A DNA stretch of 64,000 nucleotides from Nonlabens sp. YIK11 (lineage in GTDB: Bacteria > Bacteroidota > Bacteroidia > Flavobacteriales > Flavobacteriaceae): NCBI RefSeq assembly GCF_001413925.1, contig NZ_LBMJ01000001.1, forward strand, positions 1,714,001 through 1,778,000, written 5' to 3'. The position numbers and the translations under genes were made by a program. Shown in pieces: positions 26,317 through 35,331 of the stretch (positions are counted from its first letter, which is position 1; every line of letters begins with the position of its first letter). A model generated the notes under the pieces. It ran no database searches. It was not told where the DNA came from and saw nothing but the letters and a program-made list of their open reading frames with translations.

Positions 26317-26772
26317 ATGAGTAGATTTTACCCAAAAAGTGATATTCGAACTTTGCTTTATGCCATGCTTAGGGTTGGCTTGGGTCTGTATCTACTTATC
26401 CATGCAGTGATAGGTTTGATGGACATGGACAACTTTATGTTGACCGCTTTGGGATATCTTGAAGATTCCTCTGTAGAATTTTTAGCCTATTTGACACCTA
26501 TAATTCCGTTTATGGAATTTTTCCTGGCCGTCATGATCTTGACAGGTATTTATACTAGGGCCGCCTTGCAATGGGCAACTGGTATAGGCATCTTTTTTAT
26601 TCTCATGTTTCATTATTTGGACGATCTGTCCAGCGCCCTGGAACATGCATATACTGTAGTGATCAAGCTTACATTGATTATAGGGGTTTACTACAATAAA
26701 TTTTCACTGGATTATTACAACCTCTGGAACGTGCGCAAGGAAGTTGCCTCTATTGAGCAGAGACATCAGTAA
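26317..26772 (+). CDS. DoxX-like four-helix membrane protein
   Basis: A 151-residue inner-membrane protein with four hydrophobic segments (about 15-34, 53-75, 82-100, 108-125). The pattern GLGLYLLIHAVIG and then PFMEFFLAVMILTGIYTRAA resembles the DoxX/DUF417-type family of small membrane proteins. No cofactor motif is certain. It overlaps the convergent gene at 26750 by 23 bases, and it has its own weak promoter box. Exact function is unknown. Confidence 0.7.
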   Translation: MSRFYPKSDIRTLLYAMLRVGLGLYLLIHAVIGLMDMDNFMLTALGYLEDSSVEFLAYLTPIIPFMEFFLAVMILTGIYTRAALQWATGIGIFFILMFHYLDDLSSALEHAYTVVIKLTLIIGVYYNKFSLDYYNLWNVRKEVASIEQRHQ

Positions 26773-27454
26773 TAGGGATTTCAAGCCCAAATACTGATTT
26801 TTTCATGGCGAGTGGGAAACCTGCATCTGTCATTTGCCAATCTTCCCATTTAGCCTCAATACCATCTAACGGAATAATATTTACCCACATTTTGAAATTC
26901 TGTGGGCGATAATTCTTGTCAAGTTTCCATACATAAACGTCTCCAGGCGTGGATCCACCTCTGGTGTATCTCACAAGTAACTTCTCCTGTGCATCTTCTT
27001 GAATAACTTCACGTTCCGTTCCTGGGTCCATGATTTTATGCGGTGCCACTAACCAGAAACTATCGTTGTTGAAATTGTTCAAGGCATATTCAATCGCATC
27101 TTGTTTTGAATCACCTTGTAGTAGATTACCTTTTTCGAAAGCAGTGCTTTTAGAAACATCTTTAGTCAAAAGATATACTTTGTTTTCATTCCATAGTACC
27201 ACAACACTATCTTGTTGTGGATACCATTCATAATGATTTTTATCCCTAAAGGTCCAGGAGATTTTTTGAGCTTTGAGATAATCCTCGTGATCTATAGCTT
27301 CCAGCATTTTGAGAGCTAGCGCATCTGCACTATCGCCCTTCGTTCCGCTAGGAACATCTTCATCAAAAGCAAATTTAAGGGCAAAACCGGCGATCACTAA
27401 AAGTATTAGAATCCCTAAGAACAGTTTAAGAATAATTTTAAGAAATTTCTTCAT
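26750..27454 (-). CDS. Membrane-anchored or secreted protein of unknown function
   Basis: A 234-residue protein with an N-terminal lysine-rich start and one hydrophobic segment (LFLGILILLVIAGFAL, about 11-26), then a soluble domain rich in Trp and Tyr (HYEWYPQQDS, WEDWQMTDAG). I do not recognise the family by name. Aromatic-rich beta strands and the single anchor suggest an extracytoplasmic domain facing the periplasm. Three-prime end overlaps the DoxX-like gene by 23 bases. About 105 A+T-rich bases separate it from the kelch gene upstream on the same strand, with no clear terminator. Confidence 0.6.
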   Translation of the reverse strand: MKKFLKIILKLFLGILILLVIAGFALKFAFDEDVPSGTKGDSADALALKMLEAIDHEDYLKAQKISWTFRDKNHYEWYPQQDSVVVLWNENKVYLLTKDVSKSTAFEKGNLLQGDSKQDAIEYALNNFNNDSFWLVAPHKIMDPGTEREVIQEDAQEKLLVRYTRGGSTPGDVYVWKLDKNYRPQNFKMWVNIIPLDGIEAKWEDWQMTDAGFPLAMKKSVFGLEIPITDVSAQ

Positions 27455-27559
27455 ATTAAAAATATTACAATTGGATCAAATTTTTAATAGGAATATTCTA
27501 GATCAAATTATCAGGACTGTAAAAAGGACGTTATCCATTATTGAAACTTTATTTGAAAA

Positions 27560-28783
27560 CTATCTTTTCAAAAATGGTTTCGTGTAATCTCCTTGCCTAG
27601 TTTTGATAGTGATGAAATACATGCCAGCACTTAAATGTGCAACATCTGCCTTTCCATTATTTGTATTTGAATCTATGGCTTCTATCGTTTGTCCGTGCAA
27701 ATTTTTTATTTCGATTGTTTCAGGCTGAGTTAATTTACCTCCAGCTAATGAATAATTCAACTCGTTGCGAACTGGGTTAGGGAAAATTGAAATGGAAGTT
27801 TTAGTCGAGAGAGTTTCTTCGATACTTAGTGTGGCATCCTCAAATTTCCAGAAGTCATTGAATTCCACAGTACCTGCTGCATTTGTTGTATAACCTAAAC
27901 CCATATAACCTACATTGTTAATAGAAAAGGAAGTTGGTGCAATACGACCATTACCCCAAAATGATTCTGCTTCAGTCCATTCACCGTTTTCAAAATCATA
28001 CCTCCAGAAGTCTCTTGCTGTCTGATAACCCATACCTGCATAGCCATAATTGTTTAATGCAAAAAAAACACAATCAGTAGAAGCATTCCCAGGATAATCA
28101 GATTTTTTTGTCCAGACGTTTTTTGCTGTGTCATATTCATAGAAATCCTTCAAATCTCTAGGTCCTTCATTTTGATTGTTTTTCCCTAGACCTATATAAC
28201 CTTTTGAATCACTGGCAAACCCAACGGCTCTAGTCCTCACTTCTCCTGGCACATTTGCTTTTCTCGTCCATATTTTTCCTTTAGGATTAAATTCCCAGAA
28301 ATCATTGGTCTCATTCCCTACACTCGATAAAGTTGAACCAGTACCCAAATATGCTTTATCGTTAATCACAAATGCAACGGAATTTCTAAGTCCACTTCCT
28401 GGGATAAAGGAATTGAATGACCACCGGTTGGTATCTGGATTATATTCCCAAATGTCCCTTGAACTTTCTTGCCCACTGCTATTGCCGCCTAAACCTAGAT
28501 ATCCGATTCCGTCAACGGAAAAACTAATGGCACCACCTCTTAGAGAGCCACCTACATCAGCTTTTTGGGTCCAAGTGTCGTTAGTGGGATCATATTCCCA
28601 CAAATCGTTATAATAGGTACCGTTAGTACCGCCAGTACTGATATAACCTTTATCGCCTATTGAAAAGCCGCTAGCCCATGCTCGTGGATTACCTTGAAAA
28701 CCAGCAACAGGTATCCAGCTTTCTTGAGCTTGAATAGAATTGCCGATTATAATACAAAATAGAAAGAGTAAAGTTTTTTTCAT
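27560..28783 (-). CDS. Kelch-repeat beta-propeller protein with type IX secretion sorting domain
   Basis: A 407-residue secreted protein: signal peptide (LLFLFCIIIGNSIQAQ), about six kelch-like repeats of roughly 50 residues (each with a GxGYxGxG-like turn, then DLWEYDPTNDTWT-like strand), and a C-terminal domain from about 335 with SIFPNPVRNELNY and GMYFITIKT ending in KPFLKR, the type A sorting signal of the T9SS. It is therefore exported across the outer membrane and probably cell-surface attached or released. It overlaps the DUF4907-like gene upstream by 4 bases. The ligand is unknown; sialate or glycan-related kelch proteins (NanM-like) are only a distant comparison. Confidence 0.9.
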   Translation of the reverse strand: MKKTLLFLFCIIIGNSIQAQESWIPVAGFQGNPRAWASGFSIGDKGYISTGGTNGTYYNDLWEYDPTNDTWTQKADVGGSLRGGAISFSVDGIGYLGLGGNSSGQESSRDIWEYNPDTNRWSFNSFIPGSGLRNSVAFVINDKAYLGTGSTLSSVGNETNDFWEFNPKGKIWTRKANVPGEVRTRAVGFASDSKGYIGLGKNNQNEGPRDLKDFYEYDTAKNVWTKKSDYPGNASTDCVFFALNNYGYAGMGYQTARDFWRYDFENGEWTEAESFWGNGRIAPTSFSINNVGYMGLGYTTNAAGTVEFNDFWKFEDATLSIEETLSTKTSISIFPNPVRNELNYSLAGGKLTQPETIEIKNLHGQTIEAIDSNTNNGKADVAHLSAGMYFITIKTRQGDYTKPFLKR

Positions 28784-29139
28784 GGAGTATAGTTTATTTG
28801 TAGGCTATCCAATTCTTTCAAAGATACGGATGGAGGGAAAATATTGTGCATGATTTTAAATTTCATCAATTCCCCAACCTTATCTGCATCACGTTTTGAT
28901 CTAAACAACTGCAAGCCGTTGACTGCTGGTATTTGATTTTGTACAATTAATTTTTTGTCCTGTTTTATAATGTAGAAACCCCAGCCACCATTTACTTCGT
29001 GCGTATCGACGACTACATTTTGATTGACCTTTACAGGAGAATTTTCTTGGGCCTCTTGATTAATAAAATAAAGGCCTATTATAGTTACTAATAAAGAACT
29101 AATTAAAAAAATCAATTTGTGTGTAGATGTTACATTCAT
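28780..29139 (-). CDS. DUF4907-like small exported/membrane-anchored protein
   Basis: A 119-residue protein with one N-terminal hydrophobic segment (LIFLISSLLVTIIGLYF) and a domain matching DUF4907 as I recall it: GGWGFYIIKQDKKLIVQNQIPAV, then FRSKRDADKVGELMKFKI and a terminal LKELDSL. It immediately precedes the kelch/T9SS gene with a 4-base overlap. Kelch plus DUF4907 pairs are a recurring arrangement in Bacteroidota, so the two probably act together at the envelope. No activity known. Confidence 0.75.
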   Translation of the reverse strand: MNVTSTHKLIFLISSLLVTIIGLYFINQEAQENSPVKVNQNVVVDTHEVNGGWGFYIIKQDKKLIVQNQIPAVNGLQLFRSKRDADKVGELMKFKIMHNIFPPSVSLKELDSLQINYTP

Positions 29140-29203
29140 CCTGTTGGTCGTTAAAACCTTTTATAGATAAAATGGTTGGAAGGCCTCAACAAGGCTTTCA
29201 AAT

Positions 29204-29746
29204 TTACTTGCCGAACTTTTTCTCATAATCCACGATGGCTTGTTGTACAATTTTCATGGCCTTCTCGCGTCCCTGGAAATCTTCTACATCCACCGTTTTG
29301 TTCTCTAGCTTTTTGTAGTCTTCAAAGAAATTGCGCATTTCCTTTTTCCAGTATTCTGGCAGTTCTGACACGTCATTGAAGTGCGCGACACTCATGTCGT
29401 TAGCTGCAACGGCTATAATTTTGTCATCCATCTCGCCGCCATCCATCATTTGCATCACGCCTATGACTTTAGCCTCAACCAGACACATGGGAACAATCTC
29501 AATTTGTGATAGTACCAGGATATCAAGTGGATCCTGGTCATCACAATAGGTGCGTGGTATAAAACCGTAATTGGTTGGATAATACATGGACGAGTAGATC
29601 ACACGATCCAGGATCAACATTCCAGATTCCTTGTCCAGCTCGTATTTAGCTCTCGTATTCTTTGGTATTTCAATAATTCCAGTTACCGTTTCTGGAGCAT
29701 TCTCGCCATAACTTACATCATGCCACGGATTCATTTTCATAGTCAT
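29204..29746 (-). CDS. ppa: Inorganic pyrophosphatase (family I)
   Basis: Hydrolyses pyrophosphate and so pulls forward nucleic acid, tRNA-charging and activation reactions. Family I features: [28 protein letters not shown], the metal-binding [10 protein letters not shown] (about 70-79) and a later EDYKKLENK. 180 residues is normal. The start is ATG 29746 or ATG 29740; MNPWHDVS is the usual family start (29734). A TAnnTTTG box lies upstream at 29766-29773, and a dispersed palindrome begins 9 bases further upstream. A weak imperfect hairpin lies after the stop. Confidence 0.96.
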   Translation of the reverse strand: MTMKMNPWHDVSYGENAPETVTGIIEIPKNTRAKYELDKESGMLILDRVIYSSMYYPTNYGFIPRTYCDDQDPLDILVLSQIEIVPMCLVEAKVIGVMQMMDGGEMDDKIIAVAANDMSVAHFNDVSELPEYWKKEMRNFFEDYKKLENKTVDVEDFQGREKAMKIVQQAIVDYEKKFGK

Positions 29747-29765
29747 CGGTTTTTATAAAAGCTTG

Positions 29766-29773
29766 CAAATTTA
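29766..29773 (-). promoter_or_regulatory. -7 promoter box (TAAATTTG) of ppa
   Basis: Exact TAnnTTTG on the reverse strand, about 20 bases before the first ppa ATG. The usual -33 region is occupied by the palindrome at 29783-29798. Confidence 0.6.
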
Positions 29774-29782
29774 AGGTTTATA

Positions 29783-29798
29783 CGCTTTCGCGAAAGCG
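29783..29798. repeat. Dispersed palindrome copy 7 (perfect), in the ppa promoter region
   Basis: CGCTTTCGCGAAAGCG with flanks TA before and AACTC after. It is intergenic, 9 bases upstream of the ppa -7 box. Confidence 0.95.
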
Positions 29799-29925
29799 AA
29801 CTCCACACAAAACTCATCACAATCATCAACTCCAGTGATTTTTACCGATGACTCCTTGCAGCTAAAGGCGTGTTAAAAGACCAAAAGCGTAAATTTTGTT
29901 CACGTCTGACGACTATCTTTAAACT

Positions 29926-31080
29926 ATGACGAGACAGGAACGCAGCGGCTTTAAGTTTGAATTCTACGATCCCAAAGAGTTGGATCCATTTGATAAGTTG
30001 TTTGATATTTTCAAAGAGCTTATCACGCATACTTCAGGAGATTTTGACGAGGCCATTGACTGGTTGCGCGAGCTGGATAAGGAATACAAGCTTACTACAC
30101 CAGAATATACCATCGACGATTTTATAGAAGATCTTAAAGAACGTGGCTATATAAGAGAAGAATTTGATCCCAATGCCAATGGCGATGGAGAAGGAGACGA
30201 GGAAGGCAGTGGACCTGGAAAATACTCGATCACGGCCAAAACGGAGCAACTGCTGCGCAAACATGCCTTGAATCAGATTTTTGGGAACATGCGCAAGGGA
30301 AATACCGGTAACCACAAGACCAACAAATTAGGGTCTGGTGATGAACATACCGGTGATTTTAGAGAATATCGATTTGGCGATGGTCTGGATCGCATTTCCA
30401 TGACCGAGAGTTTGCGCAACGCGCAGATCAATCATGGGATGGACGATTTCTATCTTTCAGAAAGTGATTTGATCGTTGAGGACACGCAATTCAAAGCACA
30501 AATGAGTACCGTGTTGATGATTGATATCTCACACTCCATGATTCTTTATGGGGAAGATCGCATCACACCTGCAAAAAAAGTTGCCATGGCGCTGGCGGAA
30601 TTGATCACCACACGTTATCCCAAGGACACGCTGGATATCATCGTATTTGGTAATGATGCCTGGCCCATCAAAATAGCCGATTTACCTTATTTAAAAGTTG
30701 GACCTTATCACACAAATACAGTAGCTGGTTTACAACTGGCCATGGACATTTTGCGCCGCAAGAGAAATACCAATAAGCAGATCTTTATGATCACTGATGG
30801 TAAACCCAGTTGCCTGCGATTGAAAGATGGTCGGTATTATAAAAACTCCAATGGGTTGGATGAATATATTGTGGAAAAATGCTACACGATGGCCGCACAG
30901 GCAAGACGTTTGCATATTCCCATTACCACTTTTATGATTGCTAATGATCCTTATTTGCAACGTTTCATTGATGAATTCACTGAGGCTAATCAAGGAAAGG
31001 CATTTTTCACTGGGCTTCAAGGGCTAGGTGAGATGATCTTTCATGATTATGAAGCAAATAGGAGAAAGAGATTGAAATAG
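29926..31080 (+). CDS. VWA-domain protein, partner of the downstream MoxR-type ATPase
   Basis: A 384-residue cytoplasmic protein. The first 170 residues are helical and charged with a Gly/Glu/Asp-rich linker (about 84-100). The C-terminal von Willebrand A domain (about 190-370) has an intact metal site: DISHSM (about 202-207), a Thr in the loop HTNTVAG, and the MITDGKPS strand. It precedes an AAA+ ATPase gene by 122 bases in the same direction, the arrangement of Mg-chelatase I/D and MoxR/VWA pairs, which remodel or load metals into protein complexes. The target is not apparent from neighbours. Confidence 0.88.
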   Translation: MTRQERSGFKFEFYDPKELDPFDKLFDIFKELITHTSGDFDEAIDWLRELDKEYKLTTPEYTIDDFIEDLKERGYIREEFDPNANGDGEGDEEGSGPGKYSITAKTEQLLRKHALNQIFGNMRKGNTGNHKTNKLGSGDEHTGDFREYRFGDGLDRISMTESLRNAQINHGMDDFYLSESDLIVEDTQFKAQMSTVLMIDISHSMILYGEDRITPAKKVAMALAELITTRYPKDTLDIIVFGNDAWPIKIADLPYLKVGPYHTNTVAGLQLAMDILRRKRNTNKQIFMITDGKPSCLRLKDGRYYKNSNGLDEYIVEKCYTMAAQARRLHIPITTFMIANDPYLQRFIDEFTEANQGKAFFTGLQGLGEMIFHDYEANRRKRLK

Positions 31081-31202
31081 AAAATTACAATACTTATTCG
31101 AGCTTAGCTAAGTACTACTTCAAGGATTGGTGTAGCGATCTCGAAAGAGAGATGATTTAATCAAGAATAGATTCCGTTAATCAACGGGAAGACAATAAAA
31201 AT

Positions 31203-32666
31203 ATGAACATAGAAAATATTAAGACATTAGGCGAACTCAAAACCTCTGGATGGAAATCAAAATCCATCAAAGACGAGTTGAGAGATAATCTTAAAGAGAA
31301 TATCAAAAGCGGTAAAGATTCATTTACAGGAATTCATGGTTACGAGAATAGTGTGATACCAGAATTGGAACGCGCCATTTTGTCTAAACACAACATCAAT
31401 CTTTTAGGATTACGTGGACAGGCAAAAACACGACTGGCAAGACTCATGACTGGTTTGTTGGATGAGTACATACCATTCGTCTCTGATAGTGAGATCCACG
31501 ATGATCCACTGGCACCGTTGTCTAGAACTGCGCAACAGCTTATTGAGGAACACGGCGATAACACGCCTATTTCATGGTTACATCGCGACGATCGTTTTTA
31601 TGAAAAACTAGCCACGCCAGACGTGACGGTAGCAGACTTGATAGGAGATATCGATCCCATTAAAGCAGCTAATCTCAAATTGAGTTATGCTGATGATCGC
31701 GTGATTCACTACGGTATGATTCCGCGAGCGAACCGCTGTATTTTCGTTATCAACGAGCTTCCAGATTTACAGGCTAGAATTCAAGTGGCGCTTTTCAACA
31801 TTCTACAGGAAGGTGACATCCAAATTAGAGGTTTTAAACTAAGACTCGCGCTGGATATGCAGTTTGTTTTTACAGCCAATCCAGAAGATTATACCAACCG
31901 CGGTAGCATCGTGACGCCATTAAAAGACAGAATAGGTTCACAAATCCTTACGCACTATCCAGAGAGCATCGAGATTGCCAAAACGATTACCCAACAGGAA
32001 GCCCGTAACGATGATCGCATCAAGGAAATAGTTTATGTTCCTGAACTGGCTAAAGACCTACTAGAGCAGATCAGTTTTTCTGCACGTGAGTCAGAATATG
32101 TAGATGAAAAGAGCGGTGTGAGCGCCCGTATGAGTATCACGGCTTATGAAAATCTATTAAGCACTGCAGAGCGTCGTTCCCTTATGAATGGTGATGATAA
32201 GACTGTGATACGTCTATCTGATTTTGCTGGAGTGATTCCGTCCATCACTGGAAAGATTGAATTGGTTTATGAAGGAGAGCAAGAAGGTGCTGCTTTTGTC
32301 GCAAACGAATTAATAGGAGATGCTATCAAGACTTTATTCCCATCCTATTTCCCAGAGCTCAAAAAACTCAAGAAGCCAGATGAAGAAACACCTTACGACA
32401 AGCTGGTAGAATGGTTCTTTAATAATGATGCCTTGGAACTATTGGATGAACTAAATGATTCTGATTATAGAGCACTGATTGATCAGGTAACGCCACTGGA
32501 AGATCTGGTGCAAAAACACCAGCCAGAAACCAGTATGGAAGATCGTTATTTTTTAAAGGAGTTTATCCTTTGGGCGCTTGTAGAATTTGACAAGCTCAGT
32601 AAAAAACGATTTACAGAAGGCTACCAATTCAATGACCTTTACAGTGATTTTGTAAAGGGTATTTAA
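31203..32666 (+). CDS. MoxR/Mg-chelatase ChlI-like AAA+ ATPase
   Basis: A 487-residue AAA+ ATPase. Walker A is the MoxR-like GLRGQAKTR (about residues 67-75), Walker B region is CIFVINELPDLQ (Asn replacing the usual Asp before Glu, as far as I can align), sensor 1 is FVFTANPEDYTNRGSIV, and the sensor 2 arginine region includes SARMSITAYENLL. The C-terminal half after about 330 is helical. Read with the upstream VWA gene as a chaperone-like pair. Related flavobacterial proteins are often labelled magnesium chelatase, but no porphyrin pathway gene is near, so I would not name a substrate. Confidence 0.88.
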   Translation: MNIENIKTLGELKTSGWKSKSIKDELRDNLKENIKSGKDSFTGIHGYENSVIPELERAILSKHNINLLGLRGQAKTRLARLMTGLLDEYIPFVSDSEIHDDPLAPLSRTAQQLIEEHGDNTPISWLHRDDRFYEKLATPDVTVADLIGDIDPIKAANLKLSYADDRVIHYGMIPRANRCIFVINELPDLQARIQVALFNILQEGDIQIRGFKLRLALDMQFVFTANPEDYTNRGSIVTPLKDRIGSQILTHYPESIEIAKTITQQEARNDDRIKEIVYVPELAKDLLEQISFSARESEYVDEKSGVSARMSITAYENLLSTAERRSLMNGDDKTVIRLSDFAGVIPSITGKIELVYEGEQEGAAFVANELIGDAIKTLFPSYFPELKKLKKPDEETPYDKLVEWFFNNDALELLDELNDSDYRALIDQVTPLEDLVQKHQPETSMEDRYFLKEFILWALVEFDKLSKKRFTEGYQFNDLYSDFVKGI

Positions 32667-32706
32667 AAAATACTGCAATTCTTTATGGGTTGATGTTCAT
32701 GGGTAA

Positions 32707-32714
32707 TACCTTTG
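32707..32714 (+). promoter_or_regulatory. Putative -7 promoter box (TACCTTTG) for the 32732 lipoprotein gene
   Basis: Exact TAnnTTTG 17 bases before ATG 32732. It supports this ATG over an in-frame TTG at 32690, which lies upstream of the box. A TTG at 32690-32692 is too close (14-base spacer) to be a good -33. Confidence 0.5.
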
Positions 32715-32731
32715 AATATCAACCTTTTTTT

Positions 32732-33613
32732 ATGCGATCCCTTTACTTTATTCTTTTCATTACCACTGCTTTTATATCCTGCAAGTCAGAACCTGAAGTC
32801 GAGCCAGACCTACAATTAAACAAAGAACAACAACAAAAACTACACATGACAGCCGTGAGTCTCATGGATGCCATTGGTGCCAACAGACCTCATGTGGTTA
32901 TGGATCAATTTGACCATAAGTCGTTCTCAAAACGTTTGGGTAAAAATTTCTACCAATTCAGCGCACAGGAACAATCCTTAATTATGGGTACGCTAGTGAA
33001 TACGCTGGGTCAAAGTATCGCTACGTTGACCACAGCTATTGCAAATCAACAGTATGTGGTCAGATTGCTGGATACCAGACAATATGGTAATGTATCTGTA
33101 GTCACCTTAGATGTAGTTACTCAGGATCAGCAAGATCTAGTGAACTTCTTAGTGCTGTATCTCAAAGAGAATAAGGGTGGAGAGTTTGTTTTAGTGAATT
33201 TTTACAACGTTTACGATGGTAAAAGCTTTGGCCAACTGGCTAAAGCCTTTTTGGAATATGATTTTGGAAGTGAGCGAATCATGAGACATCTCAAAAACTC
33301 TATGGAAACCGCAGAGAGCGCAATGTACTATGAAAGAGTTGGTGAATATGAAAAGGCGTATGACCAGATGAATTCCATGAGCAAGGTATTTAGGGATTTT
33401 GGACAATTTCCAGTTTATAGAACCAAGCTGGCCTCAAGAGTTAATGATTCTATTTATCTGGAAGAACTCGACCATCTCAAGGAGCTAACACCTAACGAGC
33501 AGAGTAGAAAGCTTTACGATTGTCTCGACTTAGACCTTACTGGAACTGAGGTTACCGCCACACAATGCTGGGAAGAGTTTCAAGCCATCCTGCTGGAAAG
33601 AACAGAAGACTAG
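32732..33613 (+). CDS. Lipoprotein of unknown function
   Basis: A 293-residue lipoprotein: signal MRSLYFILFITTAFISC with lipobox AFISC (Cys 17), then a soluble, largely helical body with no recognised domain. The middle part (FVLVNFYNVYDGKSFGQLAKAF) looks like a folded alpha/beta unit, and the tail is helical repeats. I chose ATG 32732 because it gives a canonical lipoprotein signal and follows a promoter box. The last 4 bases overlap the convergent thioredoxin-like gene. No function can be assigned. Confidence 0.75.
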   Translation: MRSLYFILFITTAFISCKSEPEVEPDLQLNKEQQQKLHMTAVSLMDAIGANRPHVVMDQFDHKSFSKRLGKNFYQFSAQEQSLIMGTLVNTLGQSIATLTTAIANQQYVVRLLDTRQYGNVSVVTLDVVTQDQQDLVNFLVLYLKENKGGEFVLVNFYNVYDGKSFGQLAKAFLEYDFGSERIMRHLKNSMETAESAMYYERVGEYEKAYDQMNSMSKVFRDFGQFPVYRTKLASRVNDSIYLEELDHLKELTPNEQSRKLYDCLDLDLTGTEVTATQCWEEFQAILLERTED

Positions 33614-34359
33614 CCTTTATTTTCCTTTACTAGGTTATCGAGAGTACCTGTGTATTCACCGTTGGCAACCATCATTTTTCTAGCTTTCTGTGCGGTGGCG
33701 AGTGCCTCTTTTTTGGCTCCCAATTTCTTTAGATAGCTTGTTTTTAAAAACAAGGTACCACTAGATGGTTTGATTTCAAAGGACCTGTTTACAAGTACCA
33801 ATCCTGCTTGAAGATCCTTAACATCTGTCAGATTGTTATAGATGGACCACGCCATTCTATTCAAGTTGGCATCGCTGTGCCATAGGGTTTGTAGATTGGT
33901 CTTGGTCAATTTAGGATGAGCACCAGCGATCACCTTTAAGTCGCTAGGTACCGGTTGATAGGCTAGGAGCTCCTTGGTAGGTTTCATGATGGCATGCTTT
34001 GAAAAAAGCGTTTTCAAGTCTGCATCTGCCATCGCGCCAGTGTGCTGTCCCAGCACTGTACCGTTCTTTAAAAATACGAAAGTAGGTACGCCAGCGATAT
34101 TGAGAATATCATCGGTAATATTCTGGTCAATGTCCATTTTATAAATGGTGGCCACAGCTTTGGGATCGCTGGCCATTTTTTCAATGCCAGGTTTCATCAT
34201 GCGGCAAGGACCGCACCAGCTTGCCGTAAAATAAAGTACTTTCATCTCATTGTCAGCTTTCATTACGGTGGTTGACATGTCAGCATCTGCAATAAAATCT
34301 TGCGCTGTAGCCGCATTCAGCATAAAAAGTGAACAAAAAGTGATAAGAAAGTATTTCAT
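33610..34359 (-). CDS. Exported thioredoxin-fold protein
   Basis: A 249-residue protein with a Sec signal peptide (YFLITFCSLFMLNAATAQ) and a thioredoxin domain carrying the active-site ASWCGPCR (about residues 46-53) and the cis-proline GVPTFVFLKNG. The C-terminal 110 residues are helical, with TPR-like pairs. It is expected to act as a periplasmic thiol oxidoreductase. The start is ATG 34359; an upstream in-frame ATG exists but would place 32 non-signal residues, including one encoded by a palindrome copy, before the signal peptide. Stop codons of this gene and the convergent lipoprotein overlap. Confidence 0.88.
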   Translation of the reverse strand: MKYFLITFCSLFMLNAATAQDFIADADMSTTVMKADNEMKVLYFTASWCGPCRMMKPGIEKMASDPKAVATIYKMDIDQNITDDILNIAGVPTFVFLKNGTVLGQHTGAMADADLKTLFSKHAIMKPTKELLAYQPVPSDLKVIAGAHPKLTKTNLQTLWHSDANLNRMAWSIYNNLTDVKDLQAGLVLVNRSFEIKPSSGTLFLKTSYLKKLGAKKEALATAQKARKMMVANGEYTGTLDNLVKENKG

Positions 34360-34418
34360 AAGTACTGCGTTTGGCAACTTGCTATCTAATTTTATACCAA
34401 AGTGATTGTTGTTGAGTT

Positions 34419-34434
34419 CGTTTTCGCGAAAGCG
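34419..34434. repeat. Dispersed palindrome copy 8 (one mismatch), upstream of the thioredoxin-like gene
   Basis: CGTTTTCGCGAAAGCG, one base from the consensus, preceded by GAGTT. Intergenic, about 60 bases upstream of the ATG at 34359. Confidence 0.88.
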
Positions 34435-34495
34435 ACATCTTTCAACCACCCACAATCAAAAATAAGAACTTACCACATCATCATAAACCTATTGC

Positions 34496-35272
34496 ATGAA
34501 TAACCGAAAAGAACAACTTGAAGCGCTGGACCGATTGCTTACCATTATGGATGAGTTGCGGGAAGGATGTCCATGGGACCGTAAGCAGACCTTGCAATCC
34601 CTGCGACATCTTACCATTGAGGAAACCTATGAGCTGGGCGATGCGATACTGGATAATGATATGGAAGAGATCCCTAAAGAGTTGGGAGATTTGTTGCTAC
34701 ACATTGTTTTTTATTCCAAAATAGGCTCTGAAACCAACGATTTTGACATTGCCACCGTGGCTCATGGGATATGCGACAAGCTGGTATCCAGGCATCCACA
34801 TATCTATGGCGATGTTGAGGTGGCCGATGAAGAAGAGGTCAAGCAAAACTGGGAAGCGCTCAAGCTTAAAGAAGGTAAAAAAAGCGTGCTGGAAGGTGTG
34901 CCTAAAAGTTTACCGGCATTAGTAAAAAGTTCTCGAATTCAAGACAAGGTCGCTGGTGTAGGCTTTGACTGGGAACGACCAGAGCAGGTCAAGGAAAAAC
35001 TGGAAGAGGAACTGCAAGAACTTCAAGAAGAGGTAGACAACGGCAACAAGGATGCTATTGAAGCAGAATTTGGCGATGTGCTGTTCTCTTTAGTCAATTA
35101 TGGCAAGCATCTAGGAGTCAATCCAGAGGACGCGCTGGAGCGCACCAATAAAAAATTTATCAAGCGCTTTCAATATCTGGAATCTAAAGCAGGTGAACTG
35201 GGAAAGAACTTGAGCGACATGACTCTTGCCGAAATGGATGTTTTCTGGGATGAGGCTAAAAAGCTAGGATAA
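34496..35272 (+). CDS. mazG: Nucleoside triphosphate pyrophosphohydrolase MazG
   Basis: Hydrolyses nucleoside triphosphates to monophosphates and pyrophosphate, cleaning the nucleotide pool. Two MazG domains in tandem: the first with CPWDRKQTLQSL and EETYELGDAI...ELGDLLLHIVFYSKI, the second with KLEEELQELQEEV and EAEFGDVLFSLVNYGKHLG; acidic E-E-x-x-E and E-x-x-D metal residues are visible. Length 258 is normal. It is followed within 5 bases by a strong hairpin terminator, also shared by the convergent acidic lipoprotein gene. Confidence 0.96.
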   Translation: MNNRKEQLEALDRLLTIMDELREGCPWDRKQTLQSLRHLTIEETYELGDAILDNDMEEIPKELGDLLLHIVFYSKIGSETNDFDIATVAHGICDKLVSRHPHIYGDVEVADEEEVKQNWEALKLKEGKKSVLEGVPKSLPALVKSSRIQDKVAGVGFDWERPEQVKEKLEEELQELQEEVDNGNKDAIEAEFGDVLFSLVNYGKHLGVNPEDALERTNKKFIKRFQYLESKAGELGKNLSDMTLAEMDVFWDEAKKLG

Positions 35273-35276
35273 AAAA

Positions 35277-35308
35277 ATGGCGCCCAACGGGCGCCATTCT
35301 TCTCTTTT
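35277..35308 (+). terminator. Terminator between mazG and the acidic lipoprotein gene
   Basis: Nine-base-pair G+C-rich stem ATGGCGCCC / GGGCGCCAT with a three-base loop, followed by a pyrimidine-rich tract on this strand; the A run before it would serve the opposite strand, so it may be bidirectional. Confidence 0.82.
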
Positions 35309-35331
35309 TCATTTCAATTTTTTCAGTGCAA

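Noticed and set aside
29140..29203. Terminator after ppa
   Set aside because: Stem AAGGCCT/AGGCTT is imperfect with a weak T run; not called.
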